A stretch of DNA of 64,000 nucleotides. Origin: Trichobilharzia szidati. Taxonomy: Eukaryota > Platyhelminthes > Trematoda > Strigeidida > Schistosomatidae. Under the pieces are notes generated by a model. That model was not told the origin of the DNA and ran no database searches. It worked only from the letters and a program-made list of their open reading frames with translations. The first letter of the stretch is position 1, and every line of letters starts with the position of its first letter. The position numbers were made by a program, and so were the translations under genes. Where the stretch lies: assembly GCA_944472155.2 (NCBI GenBank), contig OX235279.1, positions 62,965,564-63,029,563 of the forward strand, written 5' to 3'. Shown piece after piece: positions 11,353 through 23,785 of this stretch.

Positions 11353-11500
11353 TCTAGATACCGAACACTGCGAACAGCAGAGACCACTGCAATTCTCCTA
11401 AATCAATTGGAGCTCTGCGTACAAAAGAAACAGGTCCAGCCACCATTGCTACCCTGTCAAACGTTTAAATTCATAAATCCTGTGTTACCTTTCTTAATTT
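11353..11500 (+). mobile_element. Penelope-like C-terminal tail fragment
   Basis: The translated ELCVQKKQVQPPLLPC-like string, with its upstream bases, closely matches 40515-40640 and the last coding part of the PLE at 32700-33120 (KKPSLCVQKKFVQPLSLPW). It is therefore the extreme C terminus and 3' region of that PLE family. Confidence 0.5.
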
Positions 11501-11637
11501 GTGTGATATTTATTTTAGTGTTATATTGATGCATATTATCTCTTTTGATACTTGGCTGTTCATCAAGGGGAATAATTGTATGAATTCATTTTTCATTGCA
11601 AAAAATATGATTTCTTTTCAAAATCTTTTTCTTTTAG

Positions 11638-11925
11638 ATTACGAATTATGACCCTGAAACTCATCATATTGGCAGGACATTTTCAGTTTTTATTACACTT
11701 GATGGTACACAATTACGTTTACAACGTCCTGAACACAATATCACCCGTCGATCTCTGTGGAATGATGAGATTCCATCCACCACAACTATGCGTTTTAAAC
11801 AACAACGTATTTATGACTTATCTGATTCCAGCATAACACTTCTTCCGTATGGATTAGTTGGTAAACGTCTGTGGAGTAGAAAGTATCCCATATGTATTAC
11901 TGTCCCATTCCAGAACAAATCCAAG
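11638..11925 (+). CDS. TEX2: TEX2 exon: PH-like domain, central part
   Basis: 96 codons, phase 0 at both ends; acceptor cttttag|att, donor ccaag|gtaaat. It begins with ITNYDPETHHI and contains FSVFITLDGTQLRL, NITRRSLWNDEIP, IYDLSDSSITLLP and KRLWSRKYPICI. These line up with the TEX2 PH-like region, where vertebrates have YDLSGSKVYLVP and KRLWNKKYPICI. It corresponds to residues 170-265 of the visible protein. Confidence 0.93.
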
Positions 11926-13072
11926 GTAAATGTTTTATGTCTAATTTTGCATGAAAACGATATCCACCAAACTTACAGACATACGGTTTTTAATAATCTT
12001 TTAAAAATTTACAGAATATAAGTAATGATGGCCTCTGCTGTTCGCATCTTTGTCAGGAGATTCTCAAGTAGCTTGTAGATAACATTAATATCGATTGTTA
12101 CTGCTTTTAATTTTTCTGAAACGCTCCTACTATATGAAGTTAGTGGGTAAAGTTTTCATTTTATATCTTCATATTGCGAACGTCTTTCATATTTATTTCT
12201 TAGGGGGTCTATTACGCTTAGTTCTCATACATATTGTCGAACAAAATTACTCTTCAGCTTATAAATGTTACTTGTTTAGAATGCCTCCAAGGCACTTTGA
12301 TTTCAGAAAACGACTTTTTGTCTGCTTTAACGAACGCGATTTCGATTTATTGAAGAATGATTAGGAATAAGAGAAATTTCTCAAGGCTGAAAGAATGAAA
12401 ATGCAGTCTTAAAAATACATATATTATAGCATCATATCAAAACTATCGAAATGGACACTGTGAATGGAATTCACTTCTTATAAGAACCTCGAAAAATATG
12501 TCGCCGTAAACATTATCTGTTATTAATTAACGCCAACAATACGTATTAGTAGTCGTCACTGTCATCTTTAGACGTTTGTCTTAGTACAAGTCAGCTTTTG
12601 TTGTCCACAATTCCCTAGATGTTCACTTCAGTTTTAGAAGGCAATAAACCACAGATATTTTTGCAGGGAAATTCCACTGGACGAAGATACTACTCATGAG
12701 TGAGTAGATGGTGGTAAACACTTCGTTGTCCATACAGTTAATTTTTTTTAATCCGACTTAATGACAGATTGCAAGAGATCATTACAAAACGCTGGTCTCG
12801 AAAGGCTCCTGAAAAAAGGAGGCACCATTCCATCAAACTTTGACAACAACCAGTCTTCCCGTTGCTTGAATGGGGTTGGGTTGAACACAATTTTTCCTTG
12901 TGCACTTTCAAGTTGACGACAGCATATATTCCAACAAAAACAGAAACCCAGAAATAGACTTCATCAATAATATAATGCTAGTTTAGATAAATTTATCGCT
13001 TCTTTCTCATTAATCACCGGCTTTCTTGTATCTGTTATTTTTAACAATGAAACTTTTCTGTATTTTCTGTAG
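11926..13072 (+). other. TEX2: TEX2 intron 2
   Basis: A 1.1 kb intron, AT-rich. I recognise no gene or mobile element in it; the ORFs it contains have no protein signature. Confidence 0.6.
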
Positions 13073-13378
13073 CGAAAAACTGAGAGACTTAATTCACTGC
13101 CATCATCAACAAGTTTTCCGAATATCTTGTTATCTACGGCTGGGGGTAATCCAACAACCAACGAGGTATCAGATTTGTTAGTCGATACATCTGTTCCATC
13201 AACTACTGGCGATATGGAATTCCCTGATGATACTAGTGTCAGTGCATTCCCGACACCGGATAAAAAGTCTGTAAAAACTCTTTACCTGTTTGGAAGGACC
13301 TGTCGCGAGAAAGAAACATGGTATCGTAGACTGAAAGCTGCTTCGTTAGGTGTGCCTTTAATATGGACACCGCAACTG
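13073..13378 (+). CDS. TEX2: TEX2 exon: end of PH-like domain
   Basis: 102 codons, phase 0; acceptor ttttctgtag|cga, donor caactg|gtaagt. The first half is a variable Ser/Thr-rich loop. The second half, LYLFGRTCREKETWYRRLKA, is the conserved TEX2 C-terminal helix of the PH-like fold (vertebrate form LFGRTGREKEEWFQRF). It corresponds to residues 266-367. Confidence 0.92.
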
Positions 13379-14634
13379 GTAAGTAAACACCCTCTTCCGC
13401 TTTGTTCTAAATCTTGAAGTTGTCTTTTCTTAGAGGAATTTGTTGATTAAAAAAAGAAGTATAGACCTCACTGCGACAAACCCACCTTATCATGGAATGT
13501 TTTATCTCCGCCTACGGATAATTTTTCTCAATATCAAAGCTTTTTCGATAAATCTAGTTGCATTACTCTTTATTGCTCTAAAAGTACAGTCTAAAAACAG
13601 ATCATGTGAATTTCACTCACCTAAAAATATTTCTCACCGAAAAATTGGCATACATTGAAAATATTCCCAGAAAACCAGTTAGATCTTGATAACTTTTTCG
13701 TTTAAATTAATAAATCTTCCGCAGTATTTACGCTTAAACTTTCTCAGGATTGCTTAAGTTACAGTGACACTCAGTCAGCCTCTTGAAGTGTGTAATAGCT
13801 GTAACACACGTCCCTCATTTCTAATATATCATGCCTTGGTCTAACAGAGTATTTTGCGTACACAAATCGCCACATAGTAATTACCAGCCTAGGAGTTCAG
13901 CTTTAGGTACGGTTGGAAATAGAGTTTATCTTGTTGAAGGTGTACTTGTACTACAGTAACAAATACCCTTCAATACAATATTTTTGTGCTCATAATTATT
14001 GGTTGATCTCTTAGTTCCTCATCAAATGAGTAATTATGAGAAAGTAATACACAAAGACACATTATATTCAGTAGGATCATTTGAAAATCCTGTGACGTAA
14101 TAATGTCAATCTTTGTGCTCATTAGCGCCATGACAACATAATTTCTGATATACATGTGTGTGTGCACTAAATAGTTTTGTCAGAAGACACTATCATTTAA
14201 AGTATAGTTACATGTAAATGTTGTTCGCAAAATAATATAGAAATACTTTAATCTAAGATTCATTTCGTTAGTTTGTTTATTTGACATCAAGGTCGTTTTC
14301 CTCTAACCCATATATGAAATCAGCTTTGTCAATTACTGTCTAAGGTGGGTAATAAAATGTGAATAAATTGTTTGACCCAAGTTGGGATCGATAAATGTAT
14401 ACAAATAATGTATTCAAGGTAAAAGCTTCAGTGTCACACTGCATAAATAGATTGATCTGTCACATAAACATGTTCATGCTATAGACGACAATGATTCATT
14501 GTTGGTCACTTTTATTATTACCAGTGTCCTTATTTGTCCTCCGATCGCTTTGTGACAATTTGGTTTAAGGCCTCTACGTTTGTGTGCAAAGTATTTCAGC
14601 CTACTAGTTTTCATATGTGTCTAATAATAGAACT

Positions 14635-14880
14635 CAATCTATCGATGACTCAGCGGTAAAATGCTCACCAACGACCCACGTAGTCCGAGGTTCGATCCCC
14701 AATCCACACGCTCCTATGCCTCGCTTAGCTGGTAGTAAGTCCGGTAAAGAAGGCAGATAGGGAGTGCGTGAGACTAATAACGTCACCCCGTAAAAAGAAT
14801 AACACCACTCTTACTGAAACTTCAAAGCTCTAAGCTGCTATTGGAATACAGAAGAAATTATATAAAATAACTACATGTGA
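14635..14880 (+). mobile_element. tRNA-headed SINE, diverged family
   Basis: It opens with gatgactcagcggtaaaatgc (A-box-like) and gaggttcgatcccc (B-box-like), followed by a body with ctcgcttagctggtagtaag. The body resembles those at 15090-15236 and 32030-32265 (cctcgcctagtttac). No flanking duplication was found, so it is old. Confidence 0.55.
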
Positions 14881-15089
14881 AACATTGATTAGTAAGCAAA
14901 AGATATCATATACGCTAGTCTCTTCTGGTTTTGTCGCCACCTGTCCTTGTTAGTTAAAGAATAATTTTTTAATTCCTATTTCATCACCAACTGACATCAA
15001 TTAGAGAACCATTAACAAGCATGAATCATTGATCCATTGTTTTTTCCTGGTTCGAAAGCACCCACAAGGAACAGTTGTCCGTCAGTGAT

Positions 15090-15236
15090 CCAATTATAAG
15101 ATTCCTCCAGCCACACACACACATGATCTGAGTTAGATTCCCAGGCGATGCACTCCTAAACCTCGCCTAGTTTACTAGCCAATAGTAAACCCTGAAAAAA
15201 AGAGGGATGGTTGGGTGTGAATACAACAACCAAACT
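15090..15236 (+). mobile_element. SINE fragment
   Basis: cctcgcctagtttactagcc and the following gaggg-rich part match the SINE body at 32030-32265. The B-box region is degenerate. It is cut off at its 3' end by the RTE-C insertion at 15251. Confidence 0.5.
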
Positions 15237-15250
15237 GCGTGAAAAATCAC

Positions 15251-15685
15251 GTGCTGCGCATGCCTAACCATCGCCTCCCACGACGGGCATTACTAGCTGA
15301 TATAGGTGCAGGTTGGAAAAGAGTAAGTGGTGGCCAAACAAAAACATGGCCTCATCAATCCATGAAATCCTTGACAGCTAAACTAAGTCAGGTAGGGAGA
15401 TGCAGACTTCCGGGTTGGGGACCTCGGGACTCTAAGAATCAATGGCTGGGGACAATAGGTGACATGGCTCAAAATCGTGGTCAGTGGCGCAGATGTATTC
15501 AGTCTCTGTAAACTTTCATATTCTTTTCTACCATTACCCATTCTGTTTCACTCTTATACTTGTCAAAACTCTATTGATTCTCTTCACTCATCTTCTTGTC
15601 TACTTTTGTGTGCTCTTTGGAACGTGGCAACTCGAACTGTTGCACTTCGGTGCCAAGTTCTATGTTGAATTCAGCCAGCCAGCCA
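15251..15685 (+). mobile_element. RTE-C LINE, 3' end fragment
   Basis: It encodes [20 protein letters not shown] and PGWGPRDSKNQWLGTIGDMA, the C-terminal tail of RTE-C (compare 61630-61904). It ends in CAGC repeats. It is flanked by the perfect 14 bp repeat gcgtgaaaaatcac (15237-15250 and 15686-15699), so the fragment is a complete 5'-truncated insertion. Confidence 0.88.
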
Positions 15686-16851
15686 GCGTGAAAAATCACA
15701 ATCTTTGCTAAAGCTTCAAGGCTTAAATGCCTTTGTTCCGATCGTATCACGAAGAATTAAAACAACAGTTGGGTCTGTTTTCTCTCTCTCTGACATCAAA
15801 TTACTGAGATCAAAGAATCAGGAAATTGTAAAACAGTAAGGCGCGTATGTGAATAGTAATATGCGAGCAAGTCAGCATTAGAATGCATTGAAAAATATGT
15901 GTGAATGTAATGGTATGCTTAAACATAACACTAAACTGTTCATCAAATGCCGTAATGCATTTTATACAAAGTGAATAACCCTAATTTGAGTAAATTATAT
16001 AGTGATTATTGCCTAAAATGAATTTTATTCGGTTTGATTATGATGCAGCGCGTAAAGAAAGGGCCAGTTATGTGAAAGAATATAGTAAACACACACAGGG
16101 TTACATTTTTCTTGACTGAATTAAAAAGCAATTTCATTTGCATAAATGTAGGAGTGCAAAGGGGAATAACTCAGATAAATGGGATCGAGTAAAGAAAGGT
16201 TAAAAGGTTATAACTCAAAGGTATCACATGATTACGTATTCGGGGGTGTGTACACAGTGCTGGTGAATCATTGTGCCTCTTAATGTTTAAAGTTTCCAGT
16301 ATTTTTGGTGGCTTTCAGTGGGGGTCGGGTAGGTACACATTAGACAGTGTAGTGTGTTTGGATCAATCTCATTGATATCGAACATACACTGCTTTTTACT
16401 TTGCTTTTATGTAGCCACACTAATAATTGTCTCCTAGCAGGAAGCATTAAAATTCTTGAGTTTCAGTTTTCATATAAATGGTTATTAAAATATAGTTTGA
16501 GTGACGTATTTAAAATCTGTGGTATATAAAATACATTAAGGAAAAAAAAACTATAATATGATATAATGCCACTATTCGCAAGCATCCCGCTGATCGAAAC
16601 GATGAGTTACATTTATTAGTGAGAAGTCACTAGATATTGACATTCCAGTAGAGAAGTCCTCAAACAATGGGACAATGGTCTTAAATTAGTGCACTTCTGT
16701 ATACTTTATTTATTAATCTTTCTAGGGTTGTGTGAAGCAGTACACTGTTACGCTGATCATGTAACTCTTCACTGAAAGTCAGAAACATGGTTTATGTGCA
16801 CATCAATAATAATATTCTATTTTCGTGTTTTCGCTTTCTTTTTTTTTGTAG

Positions 16852-17379
16852 GCAGTACAAAATTACCTGTTGGCTTCAGATAATACTAACACTAGCCTTC
16901 CGGATTGTTTAAATACTGTTACTACTTCGACTACTGCATCTGGCGTTGCTATCAATAATGAAGTTTTAAGTGATGATGAAAGTCGTCTTGATGCGAACAC
17001 GACATCGAATCCAGTAACTTGCTCGGATTCAACAACCAATACTACAGCTACTGCTACTACTACTACTTCTAGTTTAGGTAATACAAATAGCGTCGGTAGT
17101 TCATCTAGTGTAAATTTATCAAGTTATGGTGCTGCAATGCCTGGTAGTCGTGAACCAGTTTATGTTTCATATATTCGATACATGGCTAAATTTATGCCGG
17201 CTGGTTGGCTTGTACGTAGTGCTCAAGCATTGAAATTGAATGTGAATCAGATTAACTGTGACACGAATATGATTTGGTTGAATGCGTTAATTGGTCGTTT
17301 ATTGTGGGATTTTTTACGTGAAGCTTATTGGCTAGAACGAATAAGAAATAAAATTCAGGCAAAGCTGAAAAAGATACAT
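16852..17379 (+). CDS. TEX2: TEX2 exon: linker and start of SMP domain
   Basis: 176 codons, phase 0; acceptor after a long T tract (tttttttgtag|gca), donor gatacat|gtaagc. The first 95 or so residues are Ser/Thr/Asn-rich, with ACT/GCT triplet runs. The rest reads VYVSYIRYMAKFMP, then CDTNMIWLNALIGRLLWDFL and EAYWLERIRNKIQAKLKKI. This is the N-terminal helix region of the SMP lipid-transfer domain as in TEX2. The ORF runs on to 17565, but that part is intronic. Confidence 0.93.
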
Positions 17380-18424
17380 GTAAGCATGATTATTATTTAC
17401 ATTGCTCTGGTTACCAATTATCATGGTTTGAATTGTGTGTGTTTTCTGTTCATGATTCACCTTCACATAACTTATCTCAGAGTAACATCATTTTCAAACT
17501 ATTCAAGCATGGAGCAGCAATTTTTACACTCCAATATGGTTTATTTCATCAGTTTATTCTCTTGATTTTTTAAAGATATTTTCTCACTAACCATTTGTCG
17601 GTGAATTTCCACCGGAGGAGTCACGCATGTCTATCTTTGTTTTACCTCTGGAAATAGTGTACTCGTTTTCCAAAACCTAAACGATTTTATAGAGATCATT
17701 ATACAATCCGTCATTGTCTAAAAGTAGTGTCAAATTGCACTACGATGATGTCTACATTGCAACTACTTCTGCAACAACAGAAGACAAGGGCCAGGCAACA
17801 GATTGTTTATTAAGGAAATCAACACATATTTATAGATTTTCTTGTACATTATTATAGATAATTGTTAGCAGAAAAACACAGTCTTCTGATTGGTTGTTTC
17901 TCACTGCAAGTTAATCTTTCATCTCTTTGTGGCTGTTTCTTGAATGTCAGATCATCTATATGCTAACTATATCCGCCTACGTAAAGTCTGCTGTGGTTGG
18001 TTGTTGAATCAGTCTTTGTTCATATTTTTCCCACGACCAATATTGAGGACGTAAACATTGACGTAAATTACTATCTACCGATTTGGCTTGCAGCCAGTTC
18101 TCATCACACTTCTATTCTCCTTTCCCGTCTCCAGAAGAAATTGAATTGTTTTCTCGTGTTTTTTAAGTCCACAAAAATCCGCGTAGTTTTACTGACTTTC
18201 TTCAAGTTGCCTTTGAATAACCTACAGTTCCCTCTGGGTTTTTTTCGCAATAAACTGGGGAGAACATAACTACTTTAAAACAAGTATTGCTTCTTTTTTT
18301 GCTTGAATACACCGAACTGAGCTCGAGAAGGTCCTGTCCATTACGAAGCAAACTCAACTGCACTGAGAAGAATAGTGTTTTCTCCTCCGATCCTTTTAAA
18401 CGATGATATCTTCACTTCCCAAGT

Positions 18425-18650
18425 GTTGCTTTGCAGGGATTTGATTGATTTCAGGTTATATTATGAACTGACATTAACTACTGGATGATAGCTGTGTCGT
18501 CTTAGGTTTAGGATTTTCTCTTCTATCTACAGTATGGTCATGAGTGCGTACTACTATGGAGTTCCAATTCAGAACGAAACAGTTGTCCAATACGCCCTGG
18601 TTTTCAATGGTTCTCTAACTAACCTGAATCTGTGATCTAACATGACGTAC
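18425..18650. mobile_element. Decayed hammerhead-SINE pieces in inverted arrangement
   Basis: At 18430-18485 (agggatttgattgatttcag, then ctgacattaac) the sequence is the reverse of the 3' part of the SINE at 41108-41325. At 18545-18650 the same 3' part appears in forward orientation, preceded by a degenerate hammerhead (gtactactatggagttcc, then acgaaacagttgtcc, ending aatac). The two halves thus form an imperfect inverted pair. Confidence 0.5.
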
Positions 18651-19611
18651 TTACTGTTGATATTATCATTTAGCTTGGCTGGTATTCGGAGACCAATCCT
18701 TGTCTACTTTTATCCGTATAAATTCCGGCTACAGATAGATCCAAAGGTAAATGCACTCGTGAGTTTTTATTAGATGCTAGACTGCTTTCGGTAGTGTTCA
18801 GTATCCACTTCTTTTCTCTTACAGTCAGTCAGTAGATAAGTAGAAATGTCATAGGTATTAGTCAATACATAATAGTTCTTTACATTTTATTCTTCACAAC
18901 TTATTCAAGCTTATCACAGCTCTTAGTTATTAGAATTCTTCAAAGGGAAGTTCCATTTTAATGAGATAAAATGGTATATGTACATCTGTGAAGCTTTTAG
19001 ATACTGTGGTCGAACTCGTAAATATACAATAGCTCACTTGTACAAATCCACCAAACTCATCACCTAAGATTCAACGAGTAATTCCCTCGGTTCTTTACTA
19101 TGGAGGCTTGTTTTACAACTTCACACACACAGCGAAGTAATCAAGTGCTCCGCGATCTAGTTTATCGTGTATTTTTAGAAGGTTAACTTTTTTTAGTGAG
19201 TAGAAATAATGTAGCACCACCGGAAGATAAAGGGAAGATGCTTGCCTCGTTACAAAGAAGGTTGGTTGGTACTGACGTGATTGTACGGCGGACACAATTT
19301 TTCCGGAGGCTTACTATATCAGAGTGGATTTATAGCCTATTAACTTATTTAAAAATAGCGGTGAAAATTGAATTGATTTTGACTTAAAAATGCAACCTCA
19401 AGTATTCAAAAAACATCCGTTTTGGATTAAACGTGTTATTAATGGGGAATGATTGACTTTTGTCGGATGATTTTTGATCCATTCTTTCAGGAAGTCATTT
19501 TTGCAGCTGATACCTGATGTGACAAATTGTGCCATATCTTTTTAAAGATTTATCTTCGTTTCCTTTTTGTTGTTCTGGCTGTAAGCACTTTCAATAGTCC
19601 TGATTATCCTT

Positions 19612-20515
19612 GTGATGTGCGCAAATGCAAACTATGAAAGTAACCAGTGTAACTCTAGCATCAAACAACAGTTCGTTCCTATAACTAAGCTTTCTGCTAA
19701 AAAAATACATGATTACACGTTTGATACAGCTATTGGGTCACCAAAATGGAATACTTTAGAGGGCCAGAACTCATTGCAGCACTCCTACCTTAAGGAAAAT
19801 CGAAGAAAGATATCTCACGGACGTCTTCCAAAAGAATGGATATCCACGGAATTTCATCAAAAGAAATCTACCCCCAAGCCAACCTACCAAATCAAAGAGC
19901 CTCAAGGACAACAAAAAAATATATAACCCCACCACATATAAAAGACCTCTCATAAATCACTGCAAGACTCTTTGAACCTTTAAGAATTAATGTCGTACAC
20001 AAACCAACAGGATCACTTCACTCAGCCCTGTATCCACCAAAAGACTCAATGGAGAAAGAAGATAAGACCAACATCATCTACAAAATAAATTGTAACAACT
20101 GCGAAAAACACTGCATTTGTCAAAGTGGACGTCCCCTTCGTCTTCGTATTCATGAACATAAACTAGCCGTCAAAAGACATGACATCTACTCCCTCGTATC
20201 GCCGCATACAGACAACCACGGACATCAATTGACCTGGGACAACGTTCAAATATTACACAGAAGAAACACCAAGAATGCTAGAGAATTTGTAGGAGCCTGG
20301 TATTCTAGTGAATCGTCAATCAATAGGCACATCGACATAGATGAAATTTACCAATTGATAAGAAAGAAATCTCACACACAAAGGGTCAAACTTCAGGTCA
20401 AGGAAACAATCAGTACCGATAAAAGTAGCCTAGAGGATGCGAAAACATGCAGAAACAACCAATCACGTTCAAAGTCACCAAGAGAGATAACTAATAAAAT
20501 CGTGGAGAAATAAAT
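19612..20515 (+). mobile_element. Penelope-like element, C-terminal coding part
   Basis: Two ORFs separated by frame changes between 19920 and 20050 encode the region just after the reverse transcriptase and the GIY-YIG-like endonuclease: IIYKINCNNCEKHC, SGRPLRLRIHEHKLAVKRHD, NHGHQLTWDNVQIL and NTKNAREFVGAWYS. The usual YIGQT reads CICQS here, so the catalytic tyrosine motif is lost. The closest relative in this window is 3695-4075. Confidence 0.75.
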
Positions 20516-20975
20516 CTAAAAGCCGACTTCAAATTGAAGTATGCGCTGAACATGTTTCCTAGTAGGACGATGAAATCTTCGCAAATAAACCATCCAGCTG
20601 AGAGAGCGCAACTACATCAAAGTCAAGGGATGATTTCCAACAGATCCTAGCAATAATAATATGAGGTACCGTGGCCCCATAACCATATCAATTGTTTGCA
20701 TATATATATATATATTTACTTCGAAAATCTGTAATATCAAACAGCTGACTTAGTTCGATCATACACTGTGAAAAGAGAACACTTTAAATTCAAGTTAATG
20801 GAATTTTGGCATCAATATAGTAGCAACAAAAATGAATAAATAAATAATCAACAAGGTTTCTTTTGAAACTCCTAAGAGATGAATGAAACGTCTGAAATAC
20901 ATCACTTTGACAGTGTAATATTACACTGAACACTCTACGGTACACCTACCGACTATGCACTGAATCTTAACATTA

Positions 20976-22056
20976 TTATTATTATTGTTTCCTTTAATTC
21001 CTAGAGGAACATAGGGCTTCAGCCTTGCGTCTCCATTGGGTTCGGTTCTCTGCTAGAGTCTTCACCTGGCTCCATGTCTGCCCACACGTTTTCATCTCCT
21101 CTTCACATGACCTACCCCAAGTCACCCTTGCACTGACGACCAACTCGCCGTTTCCCTTTCGGGTTCCACTCGAGCGATGACTTGTCTAGTGATGCCACTT
21201 GATGGTTTCCTCAGAGTATGGCCAATCCATCTCCATTTCTTCCTGCCTATTTGTTTCACAATCGGTTCTTGGTTGGTTCGCTCATTGCCAGAGATTTCTG
21301 TTGCTGATCTTTTCTGGCCGGCCATCTGATCTTGAGTGGTATTGAGCGAAGACAACTGTTAATGAAGGTCTGTAGTTTGTTTGAGATGCTCTTTATGACG
21401 CGCGGTGCAAGTCTCTGATCCGTATAGTAGCACTGACTTCACATTGGAGTTGAAAATCCGGATCTTATTTTTGATGCTGAGTGTTGTTGACCTCCACACA
21501 GACTTGAGAGTAGTGAAAGCTTGTCTTGCTTTGATATCCTCGTCATTTCCGTTCGCCTGTAGTTGACACGATGCTTCCCAGGTAGGACAAGGAGGTTGTT
21601 TCTTTCAGGTTCCTTCCATTTATGCTGATTGTTGTCTGTTGATGTTGAGCAGGAATCTTCATCACCTCTGTTTTCTCTATGTTCACCTGAAGTCCTATCT
21701 TTGATGCTTCTTCTGCCAACTTGTTGCTTTTCGCTTGCATATCTTCCAGTTTCTGGGAAATCAGACATATATCATCGGCGAAGTCCAGATCCTCCAAGTT
21801 TTTTGTGTGTGTCCATTGTATGCCTGTTTCCTCATTGCCCGCTGTTTATCGCATTATCCAATCTACTGCAATCAGGAAAATCATTGGCGATAGTAGGCAG
21901 CCTTGTCTTACTCCTGTCCTCACTTCGAAGGATTCCGTAAGTTTCCCGTTGTGGATTACTCGGCATGCAGCATTTTGTCGTACAGCTGTCGGATACGATG
22001 TGTAATTGTCGGTGGCACCCCATAGTAGCGTAGTAGTTTCCAAATCACCTCTTAAC
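20976..22056 (-). mobile_element. RTE-A LINE, 5'-truncated copy
   Basis: It is flanked by the perfect 12 bp repeat atcttaacatta (20964-20975 and 22057-22068). Minus-strand translation gives VRTGVRQGCLLSPMIFLIAV, LDFADDICLISQKLEDMQAK, NIEKTEVMKI and SINGRNLKETTSLSYLGS. These are RT motifs including the FADD catalytic box, followed by the C-terminal tail and an ATT-rich 3' end. Stops and frame changes near 21830 and 21545 make it inactive. Confidence 0.88.
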
Positions 22057-22629
22057 ATCTTAACATTACTGAAACTCAAACAATATTTATCCCGAAACCA
22101 ATTATGGAAGTATTATTGTATGTAATGATTCCTTGTTACATAACACCTTTACGTAGTTGATATGCTGAGACTTACTATCCATTTAGTGTAGATGAATCAA
22201 TGCAGCGCATAAAGAGCCATTTATTTGAATGAATATTTGCTTGTTCAATAATATGTGCTATAATTCTAACGATAATCTTTAATCACTATTCATAAATTTA
22301 TCTACAATGGTTTTCTTTTTCTAGCAGTACCTTCAATCCGTCTAGCTTTTATACAGCAATTTTTTTGTATGAATTTGTAAATTATCATTCATTGATGTCG
22401 TTTGCGTTTTAGTTTCTGAAAACAAAACTAAACCTTTTACATATAGCACAAAGCGAGTTATTCAAGCGCGCATGTTTTTGATGTGGTTGTGTTCTCTGAG
22501 CTGGATGGTTTAACTGCGTAGCTTTTATTGTCCTTCGGTATTGTTTACTGGGCAGAGTTTTGAACACAACGCTTTGCAATTTATTATCTTATCGAGTATG
22601 ATTTAATGTGAACCAGGATACTAATAGTG

Positions 22630-22838
22630 CTCAAAATCGTTGTCAATGGCGCAGATGTATTCAGTCTCTGTAATCTTTCATACTCCTTACTACCATTACT
22701 GATTCTGTTTCACTCCCATACTTGTCAAAACTCTATTGATTCTCTTCACTCATTTTCTTGTCTACCTTTGTGGGGTATTTGGAACGTGTCAACTCGAACT
22801 GCTGCACTTCGGTGCCAAGTTCTATGTTGAATCCAGAC
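22630..22838 (+). mobile_element. RTE-C LINE, extreme 3' end
   Basis: It matches the last ~200 bp of RTE-C (gtcaatggcgcagatgtatt, then gcacttcggtgccaagttct) and ends in one or two CAGA units. It is flanked by a short 7 bp repeat, aatagtg (22623-22629 and 22839-22845). Confidence 0.78.
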
Positions 22839-23082
22839 AATAGTGTTTTACTATTATGCTATTTTATGTAAGGTTCAATTTTTTGAGCAAATTACAAATA
22901 ACACATGTTTTTCTGAGCACGTAAACACAATTCCAATTTAATGGATACAATATACGTAGTTCAGCGAATTCATTCACTCAGTTGTGCAGTCGCAATTATG
23001 TATAGTCATTTTTGTATGTGTGTGTGTATACATGAGGATTGTCCGATAAGAATAAAAATTAGTTAGGGTTATTGTTGTCAAG

Positions 23083-23785
23083 ACATTTCAAAAATATGAT
23101 GAATAATCAAATTGTAACTAGGGGGTGGGGTGAAGGTAGTGGTGACGTGTTGTAGAAAAACATAGTTATTAATGTTAATCGACAGATAAAAGAGATTGAA
23201 TAAGCGTGATACAGTTACGTAATAAGGTGAATAGTTTAATTAATGAGTGTGTTGTGATTGAGATAGACCTAGAAACCAAGGAAAACATGGAACTATGTAA
23301 GAGACCCAAAAATTACAAATGTTATAAGGAGTTAAAAGAAGAAACAAGCACACAAACATCTAACCGGAGAAAAAGTCAACACGCTTGTTACCATGATAAT
23401 AGAATTGGTTGGATGATTTTCTTTTGTATACACAACTCTGGTTTTTCCAACTGAATCGCTAAAGCTCCAGCAATACAAAGGAGACGAAAGCGTATTGCCT
23501 TTGGTAGGTTTTTCTTCACTTTGTAGATCACTTTGCAGGTCCTTATAATATTTGCAATTTTTAGAACTCGTACATAATTCCATGTTTTCCTTGGTTTCTA
23601 TGTCTATCTCAGTCACAACTCATTAATTAAACTATTCATCTTATTGCGTAACTGTATCACGCTTATTCAGCTTCTTGTATGTGTTAATAAATATGTTTTC
23701 TGACAACACATCACCACTACCCTCTTATGAATCCTCACCCCACCCCCTAGTTACAATTTGATTACTCATCACATTTTTGAAATGC
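23083..23785. repeat. Large inverted (fold-back) repeat
   Basis: Sequence 23083-23350 reappears in reverse complement at about 23515-23785. Both arms contain the agggggtggggt block, the tgatacagttacg block and the ccaaggaaaacatgg block. A loop of about 165 bp lies between. The short ORFs in both arms (ETKENMEL in each) come from the repeat. The architecture resembles the inverted repeats around the Penelope-like elements at 29130 and 32437, but no RT or endonuclease is left. Confidence 0.7.

Larger units (their letters stand above)
5152..11637 (+). other. TEX2: TEX2 intron 1 (as seen)
   Basis: A 6.5 kb intron. It holds an RTE-B copy split by an RTE-C fragment (5395-6440), a tRNA-headed SINE (6563-6777), X copy 2 (7848-8485), Penelope-like pieces (10180-10480, 11353-11500) and another RTE-B copy (10485-11352). 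In 6791-7834 and 8499-10179 I see no gene and no clear repeat. Confidence 0.8.
13379..16851 (+). other. TEX2: TEX2 intron 3
   Basis: A 3.5 kb intron containing two SINE-like pieces (14635-14880, 15090-15236), a relic of a hammerhead-SINE 3' part around 14970-15060, and an RTE-C 3' fragment (15251-15685). No gene is seen in 13379-14634 or 15700-16851. Confidence 0.7.

Noticed and set aside
17380..17565. Continuation of the TEX2 ORF past 17379
   Set aside because: A consensus donor (cat|gtaagc) and direct continuation of the SMP sequence at 26054 show that the rest is intron.
20701..20716. (TA)n runs here and near 25570 as regulatory sites
   Set aside because: Short dinucleotide runs are expected in AT-rich DNA next to mobile elements; nothing links them to a promoter.
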